From Choristoneura fumiferana (lineage: Eukaryota; Arthropoda; Insecta; Lepidoptera; Tortricidae), in assembly GCF_025370935.1 (NCBI RefSeq), contig NC_133472.1:23415277-23479276 (forward strand): a stretch of 64,000 nucleotides of DNA, given 5' to 3'. Position numbers and translations under genes: made by a program. The notes below the pieces were generated by a model. The model was not told the origin of the DNA. It saw only the letters and a list, made by a program, of their open reading frames with translations, and did not search any database. Below are positions 21,498 through 32,639 of this stretch, in pieces (within the stretch, counting starts at the first letter, position 1; each line of letters starts with the position of its first letter).

Positions 21498-22001
21498 GTT
21501 ACAGATAAAAAAATAAAACAGTTGAAAACCGATGTAGAGCAGGATGCAAATCTTCAGCAAATTATATTATGGTATATACTTGGAAGTGAGATAAAAAAAA
21601 TTATATAAACTAAAAGACTGTTTAGTTGTAAAAGATAATCTGGGGATATATAAAAATAGAATACTTATTCCTAAGCATACAAGGAAAGAAATGATGTTGA
21701 TCAAGGTCATGCTGGTATTGTAAAGTGTAAAAAACGTGCTAGAAAGCTTTTATTTTGGCCGGATATGTCAGGAGACATAGAAGAGTTTGTATCCAAATGT
21801 AAAGCATGTGAGAAGTATAGACCATCAAATCCTAAACAACCCCTATTGTCTCATGAAATACCTGAACTGCCTTTTAATAAGTTAGGAATGGATGTTGCTC
21901 ATTTTGCTGGAAAAGATTATAACTACTCAAAATGGATTGAAGTGGCACCCTTAAAAAATAAAACAGCTGGAAACATAATTCAGAAATTAAAGTTATTTTT
22001 T
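21498..22001 (+). pseudogene. Gypsy element 1 integrase, N-terminal part, truncated by gap
   Basis: The zinc-binding domain is readable with one frameshift: PKHTRKEM and HAGIVKCKKRARKLLFWPDM, then VSKCKACEKYRPSNPKQP. The catalytic core starts with PFNKLGMDVAHFAGKDY (first Asp) and is cut by the Ns at 22002. Confidence 0.8.
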
Positions 22002-22101
22002 NNNNNNNNNNNNNNNNNNNNNNNNNNNNNNNNNNNNNNNNNNNNNNNNNNNNNNNNNNNNNNNNNNNNNNNNNNNNNNNNNNNNNNNNNNNNNNNNNNN
22101 N
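22002..22101. other. Assembly gap (100 N)
   Basis: Exactly 100 Ns, the conventional unknown-size gap. The two sides need not be adjacent in the genome: the gypsy integrase stops on the left and unrelated sequence begins on the right. Confidence 0.99.
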
Positions 22102-22102
22102 A

Positions 22103-22311
22103 GGGAGCCAAACCGGGAGCGATCAGGGCAACTACTTAGAAATTAACTTAGACAATCCTTATAACCAAACTAAACAATATAAATTCCATAAAATAAGGCA
22201 CCCAACAATTCATTCTACTACAACTTTTATTTCTGAAGAAAAATTAATTGCTAATGGGTATATTGTCCATACAGACTTTGGACAATCAGTCACTTCACTT
22301 AATTATTAAGT
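22103..22311 (+). pseudogene. Unidentified coding-like fragment after the gap
   Basis: An open frame from the gap edge to a TAA contains EINLDNPYNQTKQYKFHKIR and GYIVHTDFGQSVTSLNY, then continues after the stop with SHPYEPNISVYNPISKSL. It has the look of real protein sequence, but I recognise no family. It could be a late part of a retroelement lying behind the gap. Confidence 0.25.
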
Positions 22312-22567
22312 CCAAGATAGTCATCCATATGAGCCAAATATTTCTGTATACAATCCTATTTCTAAAAGCTTATAAGACTAATTAATCTAATCGTCTCTCT
22401 AATCGACTCGATTGCAGACTACCACCAATGCTCAACCAGAAAACAGAAATTAAAACAAACCTGAAAGATAAAATAAAATAAAAGTAAAATAAAAATAAAT
22501 AAAAATAAACACAAGAATAAGAATGTGTATGTCCATGTAGTGTGTAGTGTGTATCTATTTGTTAGTA
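22312..22567. other. AT-rich, no gene seen
   Basis: Contains an AAATAAA-rich tract at 22465-22515 and TGTGTAG words leading into the tandem duplication. Confidence 0.5.
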
Positions 22568-22812
22568 TAGTGTTTAGTGTTTAATGTTTAGTGTTTAGTG
22601 TTTGTGTTTCTGGCTATGCAGTATGCAGAGTATGCAATTGTGCCCCGTCCAACCGGACGGAGCAGAACCGGGTCCCTCACACCATCATCTTAGTGTTTAG
22701 TGTTTAATGTTTAGTGTTTAGTGTTTGTGTTCTGGCTATGCAGTATGCAGAGTATGCAATTGTGCCCCGTCCAACCGGACGGAGCAGAACCGGGTCCCTC
22801 ACACCATCATCT
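22568..22812. repeat. Tandem duplication, 123-bp unit, two copies
   Basis: 22568-22690 and 22691-22812 are the same unit with a single T difference. Each contains a TAGTGTTTAGTGTTTAATG microsatellite-like start, then CTGGCTATGCAGTATGCAGA, then CCGTCCAACCGGACGGAGCA. It adjoins the 3' end of the R1-type LINE. Confidence 0.9.
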
Positions 22813-22839
22813 TAGACCCATTGTGTCTTCCTACTATTT

Positions 22840-24193
22840 TCACGATATCAATCGCATAGGGCAGGAAGACGCCTCTCGCACGGTCATCTCCGAACAGTAC
22901 CCCAGGTTCTCCCTGCTAATCTCCATACCCGTACTGTGTTTGCAATCGAGCCTAGCGCTTGCGAATCTTGGGCACTCAGTAAGCACATGCGTGACTGTCT
23001 CCTCGGATTCGTCGTCGCAAACACAGTACGGGGACGGGGCCAGCTTAAACCTATGGAGGTACTGCCGGAGTCCTCCGTGGCCCGTAAGCAGCTGCGCCAA
23101 AATGTTGCTAGGCTCTAATTTCCCCAACACTCTCCGGCCGCCCGCACATCCATAAAAAATAGCTTAGTGCCCGCTCCGTGGTAGCCTGCTCATACCGCTT
23201 CTGCCACTCATCCAGGGTCTTGGCCCTACATATGCGTTTTGCGTAGGAGAGCGGGAATCAGTCGTAAGCTGGTGCCCTCTTGTCGCGCAATGCGGCATTT
23301 TTGGCTAGTTCGTCGGCCCTTTCGTTTCCTATAATGGCTTCCTGGTACTCCCGGCACACTATCTCCCTCCTTCTGGGGTTAGCTCCTGCGATCCTCCTTC
23401 GGAGCCTCTTCGTACGCGCTTTCAACTCCTCGAGCTCGCCGGACCACCACGGCGCCGGCTTTGCCCCGCCCCGCCGCTTCAACCTCGGGATCGATGCGTC
23501 GCTGGCCTGTCGGACCACACCGGTGAAGGTGGTCACTATCTCCTCCAAGCGTTCCACCTCCTCCACATCCTCCAGAGCTTCCGCAGTCAATCCCGCCTTA
23601 GCCAAGCGGAGCGTGAGCGTCTCCGCAAAGAGTTTCCAGTCTGCCTTATCCGTCCTGTAAATCCTAGTGGAGTCACCACTTCCATCATCTCTGGCCACCT
23701 CCGTCTCCACCGTGTATGCTAGTCTTTGGTGGTCGGACAGACCCGCATCCTCTGTGACCACCCGCCAGTCCGCCACGCGAGTCAACATCGTGGCGGAGCA
23801 TGCCGTGATGTCCACTATGCTAGAAAAGACTCTGCCATTGGGCGTTGCCAGGCCGTCAAGTGTCCTCCCGAGGTCTCTCAAGTGTCCGTCGATAGGACGA
23901 TCTCCCTCCATGTATACGCCAACAAAGGCCGTTGCAAGGGCTCCGATCTCAACTGTCGCGTGCACAATGTTTTTAGTGAGGAGGATCTCATTGCAGCTGA
24001 CCCTGAGAGATCTGTCCAGCAGGACAATTGCTGACTTAACAGGACCCTCCCCGCTGGACCGCTGTATGACTGGGTGAGCCGCAGTAAGGACACCCCTGGA
24101 ACCCACGTATGGCTCCTGGAGGATCAATACTGCCACCCCCCCAGCCTCAGCGTCTTTCAGTAGTTCCTTAGTAGCCGCATAACCGCGCCCCAA
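22840..24193 (-). pseudogene. R1-type ORF2: endonuclease joined to RNase H and zinc-finger tail
   Basis: The APE-type endonuclease starts around 24193 with MGRGYAATKELLKDAEAGGV and LILQEPYVGSRG. The catalytic DFNAK-like block is lost between GRVF and SSIVDITACS. GLSDHQRLAYTVE gives the terminal His. The linker to about 23350 is intact, followed by the fused RNase H end NERADELAKNAALRDKR. After a frameshift near 23255, SPYCVCDDESEETVTHVLTE and CPRFASARLD at 23050-22950 make up the Cys-rich terminus of R1-clade ORF2. Confidence 0.82.
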
Positions 24194-24245
24194 GTTCGCC
24201 TGAAGGACACGGATCCGGCGCCGCCCTTGGGTCCCCGGGGTGCCC

Positions 24246-25633
24246 TTAGCAGTACCGTATCTGCGATCTCGCGATACGGTCCCACTTCATCCATTCCTGG
24301 CACTCCCTGGAGTATGCCGGGTGACGCAGCTCGGACCCCCGCCCTCCCGCTCCCGCACAGTTCACGCATCGGGCAACTTCCCGGGCCTCGCACTTCAGCG
24401 TGTCGTGCTCGCCCGCACATCTACCGCATGTACGGGCCCCCGAGCAACCCTTCGCGAAATGGCCGAACCCAAACACCTGTAACATTGAACCACCGGCGAA
24501 TGGTCCACAGCCAGCAGCCTCTGGTACCCCAAGCGGACTTTCTGGTCCCTGAGGCGGTCCCACGTGTCCGCGTCAACCTCCATAATCACATTAGTGACGT
24601 CTGGAATCCTGCCCTTAGTTCTTCTCAGAACCCTTATTTCCGGTTGGACGCCGTCCCCCCTACACAGGAGCGCCCCATTTTGCCTCAGCAAAGCCGACGG
24701 GATTTGGAGGTCCGTGATGTCCCCAGCCACCCCCAGCAGGCGCAGCAAAGGTTTTTTCATAGCCGGGGCACCCACACTCAGGTTACTGCACCTAAGTTTG
24801 ATCGCCCCCGCCATGGTTTCCCTATCCTTATCCGAGACCAGACCAATAACGGCCTTTTAGTTTTTAAGGCCTCTTACGAAATCCACGCCCACCCCAAGAT
24901 CCGAGGCATCAACACTGTTCTTGAGGGCAGAAATTATGGAGGCACTAGTATGCCGTGGGTCCCTGGACTCCAGGATGAGCGGAAAGCTCGGTCTGGGAGG
25001 GGCTCTCTCCGTATCAGCAGCCTGTCTTCTTCTCCTTCTTCCAGCCGACCTTGGCTCGACCTTTGTCCATCCCAGTTCCTCTCCTCCGCCCGCTCCCGAG
25101 TCCACCCCCCCGTCCTCTTCCATCTCCTCCCTGAGTGTCGTAACTCCCGGAACACAGCCCGTAGCAAAGACCGCCGCAGCCGAGATTTCCTCCCTCAGGT
25201 CGGCTATTCCGTTGACTGTCACAGCGTGCACTTTATTGATGCTACCCGAGATGTTTGTTTCTGCATCCTTTATAGTATTAATGACCGCTGCGGCTGCCCC
25301 AGGAGCAGCCTCCATGTTCCTGATGGAGTCCCGTATCTCCCGGGTGCTGCTGGCTGCCTCTCTAAAGTGACACTCTAGTTGGTCCTTGCCCTCCAGGATC
25401 CGTGCCCCCGTCCCCACGACCGCTCTCAGGTCCGCTCTCAATGCCTCGCTCTCGGACGACATTTGGCGTATCTCAGCCCGTAACTTAGAGATCTCGAGGG
25501 CCAACTCATTGGAGCTCAGCCTATCCTCAACGCTAGTATCATCCCTCTTTAGGAGCCTGTCTAGTGACCCGGAGATTTTGCCGAGAAGGTCCGCGTACAT
25601 GGCATGCAGACCTTCCACCACCGTCTCTCTCAC
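24246..25633 (-). pseudogene. R1-type ORF1 (gag-like) with three zinc knuckles
   Basis: 25633-24857 is an open frame with a helical coiled coil (LRAEIRQMSSESEALRADLR) and a basic/Pro patch. After a stop and frame change near 24850 it continues with MAGAIKLRCSNL and PDVTNVIMEVDADTWDRLRD. CYRC, FGHFAKGC, CGRCAGEHDTLKC and a CVNCAG block with a distal Cys follow, giving three CCHC knuckles. ORF1 proteins of this clade bind the element RNA. Confidence 0.8.
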
Positions 25634-25725
25634 GGACTTCCGCAGGTTCCCGGCCCCCTCGATCGCCGCCTTTGAGTTCTGGAGAATCTCATTTGCCCTC
25701 AGCGGAAGGTCACTGCCGGTCAGTG

Positions 25726-25748
25726 GGTAAGGTTAGGGTAGGTTAGGT
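25726..25748 (+). repeat. TTAGG-like telomeric tract at the LINE 5' end
   Basis: GGTAAGGTTAGGGTAGGTTA followed by GG: degenerate copies of the insect telomere unit TTAGG directly against the 5' end of an R1-clade LINE. Confidence 0.6.
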
Positions 25749-25754
25749 CCATCA

Positions 25755-25960
25755 ATGTTGAGTTGTGCTCCAAGCCAAGACAAACACCGGACGAATAACC
25801 CGATTGAAGGTTGGCATAACCGCCTTAACGTCTGTATGCCTTCCAAACCAACTTTGATTCGGTTTGTATACGAGTTAAGAATAAAGGCAAGATATCATAA
25901 CACGAGAATAATTCATTTGCTATTTTCGACCATGAGTAAAGACGGAAAGACATTTTTTTT
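25755..25960 (+). pseudogene. MULE transposase C-terminal fragment
   Basis: Contains RTNNPIEGWHNRLNVCMPSK and TLIRFVYELRIKARYH, the conserved end block (NNxxEGWH) of MULE-type transposases that often carry FLYWCH fingers. Only about 60 residues remain. The main body of a related protein is on the other strand at 40730-41841, but which copy this tail belongs to is not known. Confidence 0.6.
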
Positions 25961-27140
25961 GACAATCAATGTCGTCTTCATCTGAAAGATTTAAACGACG
26001 GACTTATAACTGCAGTAAGGTTCTTGAAAAATATGTATGCAACGTTTTCATTAGGTATAATTCAGAAGGTATAATTATTAAGGGCTGTAATCATAAAAGC
26101 TACTCGAAATTAGATAATATTTATTTTTTTAGAGCCGGAACCATAGAATAGTATCATTTGCATAATTATAAGACCGTAGTTTGACTTCTTCAGCTTGGCA
26201 ACATGATTCTGACAATATTCCATTTTCGACGAAATTCAGGATGGACAGTTTTCCTTGTTGATGTATTTCAAATTGTCATTTTCTGCTTTGACGTGTAAAT
26301 TCGAGTTGTCAATTTTCATTTGCACCGAATGTCTGTAAATCTTAAATTACCTGTTAGTTTTATAATCAAAATTGAGCATCTTCGACCTAGAACGTCATTG
26401 TGTATTCTCTAATGGAGATGTCGAGTTTTGCATAATGAGGTCCTGTGCCCGATTACGTTTTAACGATGATGACTTCCTTCTAAATGTATGTTGCTATAGC
26501 TGCAATCTAGTTTGGACCTTATTTGTTCCTCAAGCACTGTCTATAATACATCCGTATCAAGAGACGGGATTTGCCTTCTAATTTGTATTCTTCAAGCTTC
26601 CATAGGCGTCATGCTTGGTAGACCAAAATAATGTATTCCGCCTAGTTCGTAGATTAAAAAATAAGCCAAAACTTTTACGTGCAAGGCCATCACAAAACCA
26701 TCGATAATTATTTGCTCTTTAAATAGGCCGTTAGTAGTTAGATAGTTACGCTTATGATTCAGAACATGGCTCCGCGATTTAGTAAATATACTCTTAATCT
26801 AAAACATTGGAAAAGATTTTCAAAAATTCTTGTATCTAGTCAAAACCTGCGATGCGGGATGTGGCTGCGCTTCAAAGTTATACTAGTGTATGCGTGCTAT
26901 GAATAATGCTGTAACCTATTGTACATAAACCTTCAAAATAAAAGTAGTCTATGATACTATATATACTATGACGGAAAACGGGAAGACCTTTGCCTCGCAG
27001 TGGGGCACTTTAACGAGCTAAGGAAAAAAAGATAAAAAGTCTTAAGATTCAGTTCTGTATTTGCAGAGACTACCTTTTTAAATTGTACAACCTACTTACA
27101 ATTTTTTTTTATATATTAGCATAGCCTCTTTATGATTCTC
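25961..27140. other. AT-rich intergenic, no feature recognised
   Basis: Short frames only, none with recognisable motifs or codon bias. Confidence 0.5.
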
Positions 27141-27144
27141 ATTT

Positions 27145-27835
27145 TTAACCGACTTCAAAAAAGGAGGAGGTTATCAATTCGGTTGTATTATTATTATTAT
27201 TTTTTTAATGTTTGTTATCTCAGAACTCCGTCATTTATGAAACGATTTGAAAAATTTTTTTTCGTTCGTCTAGAAATGCTTTCAATTAGGTCCCATAGGC
27301 ACCAAATCAGGATCTGGTGATTGAATCCTAAGGATATCGGGGGAACTCTTCAAATGTTGTAGGGACACCTATGGTAATTTTGACATATATTTAGTAGTAA
27401 ATCGTGCATTTGCTCTTGAAAATCATAATTTGATGAAGTGGAACTGATGATGAACACCACGTTTGACCAACGGAGCGACTAATCAATAACAAGTACTTCA
27501 CGGGTTGAATTTCAATTACTTTACCACAGTTGCTAAGCAATTTATCATCACTGAATCGAAAAATCGTCTTCACAAACCCCTAATTGTTTTAAAAGAGCTA
27601 TCCAACGATATACCCCACACTATAGGGTTGGATGAGAAAAAAAATCACCCGCACTTTACGTCTATGGGAAATACCCTAATTTTTTTTTTAATTTTTAGTT
27701 TTACCATTTTGTCGGCATACTTTACATATATATTCGTGCCAGCAAAGCCGCGCACGGACGGACAGACAGACATACATGGCGAAACTATAAGGGTTCCGTT
27801 TTTGCCGTTTTGGCTCCGGAACCCTAAAAATGCAT
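27145..27835 (+). repeat. Composite lepidopteran repeat (AACCGACTTC / GGTTCCG type)
   Basis: Opens with TTAACCGACTTCAAAAAAGG and ends with GACGGACAGACAGACATACA and GGGTTCCG ... GGCTCCGGAACCCT. The same blocks occur in reverse order and orientation at 32640-33745, where the closing block reads CTCCTTTTTTAGAAGTCGGT. Non-coding; it behaves like a short inverted-repeat transposon family. Confidence 0.65.
27395..27560 (+). repeat. Three-copy dispersed repeat, copy 1
   Basis: Block from TCGTGCATTTGCTCTTGAAA to CACAGTTGCTAAGCAATTTA, also at 59455-59615 (plus) and 32770-32935 (minus). It lies inside the composite repeat at 27145-27835. Confidence 0.6.
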
Positions 27836-30300
27836 TATTCCATTCGTTGAATAAAAGTTGTTAGGTAAGTCATTAATGACAAAACAATTACAAATGAATA
27901 TCCTGTTAATCGATACCTTATTAGCTCACGTGCACCCGATATAACAAAAGTATTACTTAATAAATATACATTTCCGTAAGCAATATTCGATAAAACCAAT
28001 CTAGATAGCAGTCGGGGGTCCGACCGACCCCACTACACTTTATGGCGAAACAACCTTAGGAAGGTTAAATTTATCGTAGTGCCTTACAGGAACTGAAGTT
28101 TGGGGAATTACGAGCTTGATAAAAATTGAGTTGTTCGACTTTACAAAAAAGCAAATGAATTTGAAAGCAAAAATCCTATACTTGTTAGGTACAGGATTGT
28201 TTAGAAGATTTGTAGACAGATGCGCAGCAGTAACTACGATATTATTACAGTGTCAATGTGATGCATACAACAGACACGAAAACAGTTTGCTTTGGATGTA
28301 ATGAATCTTGTTAAATCCTATTATTATTGTACCTATATTCACCGGTCTTGCAAAAGCAGGTATGCCGAATTTTACGTCAACCTGACCACTAGTTAGAAGT
28401 GGGTCAAATTGACTTTTAAGATAATGATTAAAGACAACAGGTGCGAAACCAAAAAAGTGCTGCCTTACGAACCAGTGTCTAAATAAGACTAATTTTGTGA
28501 GCATATTCCATCATATTACTCCAAAGAGAGCTTCGATAATGCCAAGTCAACCCTTTATGCGCAACCGTAAAAAATTTAACCATTTCATAAATATTCTCTC
28601 ATCAGAATCGCTGCGGACTTTTAGGGTGCTGGGGTCAACAGCTTAAAAATATTAAGGCAAAGTCGCCTGCCGCAGATTTTTGTCAAGAGCTTCCAATATG
28701 GAAACTTTGGTGTATTGTATCATAATTTTAACTGTCGTAGCTTCACCGAAACTCCCGTGTCATCTTTACGAGTTTTTATTTAGTATAACAACTGTCATAA
28801 TTATTTAGATCTTAATCTGTGTAATGTCAATGTCATTTTTAATTTAATTAAAAAATTGGGTTTTGGGTGATTAGGTCTGACGCCTAAAAATTGATTGATT
28901 TTACCAGCAAGAGATGTCTTTGAAATGAAGAAAAGCCGAAAACGTAATTTTTATTGAAAAACTAAAATTATCCATCGTTAACCCTGTCTACAACTTTGTT
29001 GGTAATGGTAGCCTTTAGTTGAGGTTTCCTCAAATCTAATCAAATTGGACAAATCTAATCGTAGATGGCATTAATTTGAAAACTGCAGTCATGTCATAGT
29101 AATGTGGTATTTTCCACTTTCCTGCGGTATAGCAAAAAAATAATCTTCGCAGACGAAGTTGTAGATTACATCTTAGTAGTAAAAAATACTTGCGTTGCAT
29201 TTGTACCACTTATAAAATAATACTTACGGCGTTAAGTAGATATTCAGTTTTTTTATGGTAAGCACATGGGTAGCTTATAAAGATCAATTGCATCATTTAT
29301 GTTATGTCATTTTTATGCTATCAATTTACCCTTTCCTCAAACCCGTCCATTTCAAACACGAATAGCACAACATCACCTCAACATACCGAGAACAAATCCT
29401 TTTCGGATCCAATGTATATTTCAAATAGACAAAACGTCCCCAGAAAACGTGTCATCTCATCCATTTCAGACAGCCTACGGCAGTATTGCGGACTCGCATA
29501 AAAGTCGCACACGCTTTAAAATATAAACGACTGCTTATTTGTTCATTAATAAATTTAAATGACAAAAATAAATTAATGTAAGTGCTTATTAAGTACAGAT
29601 ACACAGATAGCGCCAGTGACAGAATAATGTATTGTACTTAATTTACATTACGGTATGGTACTTTATGTACCATAATGGCATTAAATGGAATAATTCCTTC
29701 GTATAATAAATTAAGACTTCATACAGACACAACAGAACTTTACGGGCAAACTTTTTTCAGAATACTCATTAATGAGTACACAAACACGCATTGACCTTTT
29801 CGACGAAATCCAAAACCATAGTAAAATCAGCTGAAGCTTTCTTTAACTTCACTTAAAAACTTCAAGGGTGCCTTTTTATTATTTAAATATGTAGTTATGA
29901 GGATTCGTACGCCTAACCTCACGATTGAAACATGCTATAAGCTTAATCACTAATAGACTCTTTCTAAAAAGTTTCACAAATTTATTAGGTAGGTATTTCA
30001 CACTTACTTACTACTACATACTTTTTAGATTGCCATGTCACTTTATAACGTCGAGTTTGCAGTGAGAAAAAGGTTTGTGTTAGTAAACCAGTTGTCATGA
30101 AATATGTCTTTGGGGTCCGGACGTGAATGCTTTCAAATCGTCATAAAAATAATATATCGTTATTACGCGTTATAAATTCGATTATCGTCTGGACCAAATG
30201 CCCTTTTGGCTCATTTTTGTTACACACATCTCATTTCGGTTCAAACGCTAACTTAATAATAATATTTTTGAATTATGAAAGAAATTGACACTACGAGTAA
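27836..30300. other. AT-rich intergenic, no gene seen
   Basis: No protein motif, long repeat or hairpin stood out. Frames at 28253-28504 and 29299-29526 are short and unremarkable. Confidence 0.45.
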
Positions 30301-30302
30301 AA

Positions 30303-30530
30303 ATGACGACCGGGTGGCTAAGTGGTTAGAGAACCTGACTACGAAGAATTCGTTGGTCCTTGGTTGGATATGAATAATACGAATGTTTGTTTTCGGGGTC
30401 TTGGATATTTAATATTATATATTTAAGTATGTATTTATCTATATAAGTATATGTTTATGTTGCCTAGTATACATTGTGCAAGATTTGCTTAGTTTGAGAC
30501 TAGGTCAATTGGTGTCAAGTGTCCCATGTA
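30303..30530 (+). mobile_element. tRNA-derived SINE (GACGACCGGGTGGC type)
   Basis: Starts ATGACGACCGGGTGGCTAAG with a tRNA A-box-like TGGCTAAGTGGTTAGAG; the B-box region is decayed. The body has AATACGAATGTTTGTTTTCG, repeated AAGTATGTATTTATCTATAT, and CTAGGTCAATTGGTGTCAAG before the end. This is a common moth SINE layout. Confidence 0.7.
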
Positions 30531-30766
30531 GGGTTGAAAATTCTCGAAAACTTCAAATGTTTTTTTTAGGAAATTGTGAAATTTTCGTTTTTTTCGGTTT
30601 CTTTCAGTTTTTTTTGGAAATAAATGAAGGTTTTATACCAAAGTTGACTATTTCCTTCTACTTTCACTGCCATCATCTGAGTCTATCAAGCCTGAATTGA
30701 TGACGTCATCGACATTGCATGAATTAATTTGCAAGTGCAAATTAGACCTAATATAAATTAGTTTAT

Positions 30767-30960
30767 TTAGCCGTTCGGGCAAAAGGCGGTTTCTATCCTT
30801 GTGTAAGTGCGGCCAAACAACGACCAGTTCGTCTCTGAGGCGGCAGATGACGGAGGAATACTAAGTAACCTTATGGCGATAGTTGACGGAAGTTTTGTTG
30901 CACAGCACACGATCCTTTCCACCAGTTCAGACAACTTATGCCCATGACAGGTTGCCAAAT
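30767..30960 (-). pseudogene. hAT transposase C-terminal dimerisation fragment
   Basis: Reads IAIRLLSIPPSSAASETNWS on the minus strand, the signature of the hAT dimerisation region (usual form: LxIPxSSAxSER.WS), with degenerate flanks. The catalytic core is absent. Only about 60 residues survive. Confidence 0.75.
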
Positions 30961-31470
30961 GAGTACGTTGGCTTAGAATCCACCTTTTGCTTGCTATTTT
31001 TTTCTACTAAATTGCAATCAGTCATGTAGAGATGCGACGTAGCGTTAGGGTAGGTAGATATGCAGGTCATTTAATATGTAGGTCATAGCAAAAAAATAGC
31101 AAATGAGGAAATGTAAACCATATATAACCATGTGTATATTGAAAAGTAAACCATATGAGCACCAAAAAAAAAGTTAAGATCAATTAATTATGTACCTACG
31201 AGTACTTCATGTAGTGTGGTTAGCAAAAGAGCGTAAAAAGTTAGACGATGAGTTTTTGAATTCAGGTAAAACATGATATAGGTACTTATAATAAAGTTGG
31301 AGGAGTGGTGCCTCCTGACACCGGCTTTTCCATTGCCTTTTCCAACACTTTGAAAAGTAAGGATATTATATAAAATGTTCGACAAGACTCTCTCTGGTCA
31401 ATAGCAAACTATCTGCGTGCATAATTTTATTCAAATCCGTATAGCTGTTAAAGTATGAATTAAATTAAAA
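30961..31470. other. AT-rich, nothing recognised
   Basis: Short spacer between the hAT remnant and a SINE. Confidence 0.4.
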
Positions 31471-31471
31471 A

Positions 31472-31776
31472 AAGCCGTGGTGGCCTAGTGGTTTGACCTA
31501 TCGCCTCTCAAACGGAGGGTCGTGGGTTCAAACCCCGGCTCGCACCTCTGAGTTTTTCCAAATTCATGTGCGGAATTACATTTGAAATTTACTACGAGCT
31601 TTGCGGTGAAGGAAAACATCGTGAGGAAACCTGCACAAACCTGCGAAGCAATTCAATGGTTCGTGTGAAGTTCCCAATCCGCACTGGGCCCGCGTGGGAA
31701 CTATAGCCCAAGCCCTCTTGTTCTGAGAGGAGGCCTGTGCCCAGCAGTGGGACGTATATAGGCTGGGATGATGATG
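31472..31776 (+). mobile_element. tRNA-derived SINE, copy 1
   Basis: The head AGCCGTGGTGGCCTAGTGGT has a tRNA A box, and GGTTCAAACCCCGGC is the B box. The body contains TGCGGAATTACATTTGAAAT and AGGAGGCCTGTGCCCAGCAG. It ends GGCTGGGATGATGATG. Copy 2 at 63150-63455 is about 95% identical by eye. RNA polymerase III promoter boxes look usable. Confidence 0.88.
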
Positions 31777-32376
31777 TTGAAAAATACATAATAAGTTGTT
31801 TTCAGTCCGTTTTTTTCCGTTCCTTTCAGTTTTTTTCGTTTTATCGAAGATACTTATTTAGTTCAGAAAATTCCCATTCGCATTTTAATAGATACTTACC
31901 ACTGATAAACTTCTTACATCCAAGACAAGTTAAACTTATTTCATAATGTTCTTTTATTATAAGTAAAATGAGTGTCCTCGCTTGAATGCAAACTTTACAT
32001 CCAGTATTATTTTGTTCTTGAAATTCGTAACAAAGCATGAGCTCTGCACTTGAGTTTTACAAGGTGATAACAATTACAGCTAACGAACACGTTTGCGGTT
32101 ACTGGCTGTCTCTTAAGGGCCACGAAATTCTCAGGGATTTATCTGCAAATTACCGTTTTAACTTGTCTTTGTACGCGAGTTATATTTTAGACCTTGTTTT
32201 ACTTAATTGTTTTATACCGCGTAGCCAGATTAAAATTATAATCACGGGTAAGGAATCGTAATTAATATTTCGAAATCTACCAAACAGAGGAATTAATTTC
32301 ACCCCTTTAGTTGAACAATTTACTTAGAAGTTAATAATTAAAAAATACATCTTTTTGCAAATATTTTGAGGCAAAT
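31777..32376. other. AT-rich, no gene seen
   Basis: No recognisable feature. Confidence 0.4.
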
Positions 32377-32608
32377 ATAACAAAAAATAGATCCAACTAA
32401 AAAAAACCATGAAAATAATTTTCTACCAGTCTGAAGTCGGTGCCTCAGCACGAGCCAGCAGGAGTGATTGAAGCCCAATATACTTGTATAGTTGTAGGTG
32501 AGGTAGACGATTATAGGTCCACTCCTGCTGGCTCGTGCTGAGGCACCGACTTCAGACTGGTAGAAAATTATTTTCATGGATTTTTGTAGTTGGTTTTATT
32601 TTGTTATA
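32377..32608. repeat. MITE with perfect 59-bp inverted arms
   Basis: 32407-32465 is the exact reverse complement of 32521-32579 (59 of 59). The outer 30 bp of each side (TATAACAAAA and CCAACT words) also pair but with mismatches. The loop is 55 bp. It would fold into a stable hairpin with the sense word GTCGGTGCCTCAGCACGAGC. Confidence 0.85.
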
Positions 32609-32639
32609 AAAAAAAATTCACGCTTTTTAGTGTAAAAGA

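Larger units (their letters stand above)
15102..22001 (+). mobile_element. Ty3/gypsy LTR retrotransposon, interrupted by a LINE and cut by an assembly gap
   Basis: The order is LTR, primer site, gag with zinc knuckles, protease, reverse transcriptase, RNase H, integrase, on the plus strand. Stops and frameshifts scatter through all genes. A 3.4-kb LINE splits the reverse transcriptase at 17246/20686, and the integrase runs into Ns at 22002. Codon use is AT-rich, contrasting with the GC-rich LINE inside it. The element is older than the LINE. Confidence 0.88.
22813..25735 (-). mobile_element. R1-type LINE with ORF1 and an internally deleted ORF2
   Basis: Order on the minus strand: ORF1 with coiled coil and three CCHC knuckles, ORF2 endonuclease, then directly RNase H-like and terminal zinc-finger sequence. 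The whole reverse transcriptase is missing: the frame runs from RREIVCREYQEA into IIGNERADELAKNAALRDKR with no stop, so the deletion is in frame. A second deletion lies inside the endonuclease. The 5' end abuts TTAGG-like sequence at 25726-25748. The GC-rich base composition differs sharply from the flanks. Confidence 0.82.

Noticed and set aside
31474..31550. tRNA gene (A and B boxes with good spacing)
   Set aside because: Followed by a SINE body and tail, and the same unit recurs at 63150 with a target duplication.
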